Below, one piece after another: positions 12,439 to 12,514 of a stretch of 12,514 nucleotides of DNA (positions are counted from its first letter, which is position 1; each line of letters opens with the position of its first letter). The notes below the pieces were generated by a model. The model ran no database searches. It saw only the letters and a list, made by a program, of their open reading frames with translations, and was not told the origin of the DNA. The stretch is taken from contig CAIJXA010000100.1 in NCBI GenBank assembly GCA_903824515.1, forward strand, positions 1 through 12,514, given 5' to 3'. The position numbers and the translations under genes are program-made. This DNA is from an uncultured bacterium (GTDB lineage Bacteria > Patescibacteriota > Minisyncoccia > Moranbacterales > GWC2-37-73).

Positions 12439-12514
12439 TTAATGTTTAGCATATTGGCGACTTCTCCATGGATGATCCTTGGCAGGCACTATCGGCAATG
12501 GCTTGGCCAAAACC
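12439..12514 (-). CDS. C-terminal end of a probable IS transposase (partial)
   Basis: The last 24 codons of an open frame enter from the right edge and stop at TAA (12439-12441). The peptide contains PIVPAKDHPWRSRQYAKH. A short basic tail with PxxDHPWR is, from memory, common at the C-terminus of DDE transposases of IS481/ISNCY-like type, and the hairpin plus repeats right behind it fit an insertion-sequence end. The rest of the gene is outside the window, so family and intactness cannot be judged. Confidence 0.5.
   Translation of the reverse strand, partial: VLAKPLPIVPAKDHPWRSRQYAKH

Overview
The window reads as a low-G+C bacterial chromosome segment of single-copy housekeeping genes, several small transcription units and a few accessory insertions. 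Short compact genes, tRNA genes without an encoded CCA, a TrmB-type regulator, a secreted 3D-domain protein, a DUF4446 gene next to infB, and AT-rich heptameric repeats between genes together suggest Patescibacteria (Candidate Phyla Radiation). This is an inference from gene content and style; no marker here fixes the lineage. Rubrerythrin suggests an anaerobic or microaerobic life. Stop codons are TAA and TAG in all complete genes except one TGA (endonuclease IV), and all genes read full length under the standard code.

Left part (1-2361): a G+C-richer noncoding stretch with consecutive hairpins (38-218), then a broken 5' copy of a HAM1-like nucleotide pyrophosphatase gene (330-410), a noncoding stretch with competing inverted repeats, an autoinhibited-type Fic AMP-transferase, and the intact HAM1-like gene 12 bases behind it. 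The broken and intact copies flank the Fic cassette as direct repeats of about 78 bp at roughly 90% identity, so this locus has been rearranged.

Middle part (2362-7334): rubrerythrin with its own terminator; a secreted 3D-domain protein behind a strong promoter and a folded leader of about 80 nt; tRNA-Cys(GCA) and tRNA-Leu(UAA); then leftward a YfcE-like phosphoesterase and a family 4 uracil-DNA glycosylase as one unit; then a leftward unusual SDR oxidoreductase divergent from a TrmB-family regulator, with a candidate operator over the regulator's -35 box.

Right part (7337-12299, all leftward): DUF4446 membrane protein, infB, rbfA, an NrnA-like DHH phosphoesterase and endonuclease IV. The order infB-rbfA-nrnA is the widespread translation/RNA-turnover cluster, but here hairpins that look like terminators lie after infB and after rbfA, so the cluster seems punctuated. 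At the right edge the last 24 codons of a probable insertion-sequence transposase enter from outside, followed by a perfect hairpin.

General themes: repair (Udg4, endonuclease IV, HAM1-like pool cleaning) and RNA/translation genes dominate. Promoters look like standard sigma-70 sites, often with an extended -10, and leaders are short. Only one gene (the SDR) has a clear Shine-Dalgarno sequence. Two families of short tandem repeats (a 9-mer AATAGGACA and a 7-mer TTTCAAA/TTTAAAA) recur between genes, and the 7-mer also sits inside the endonuclease IV coding sequence.
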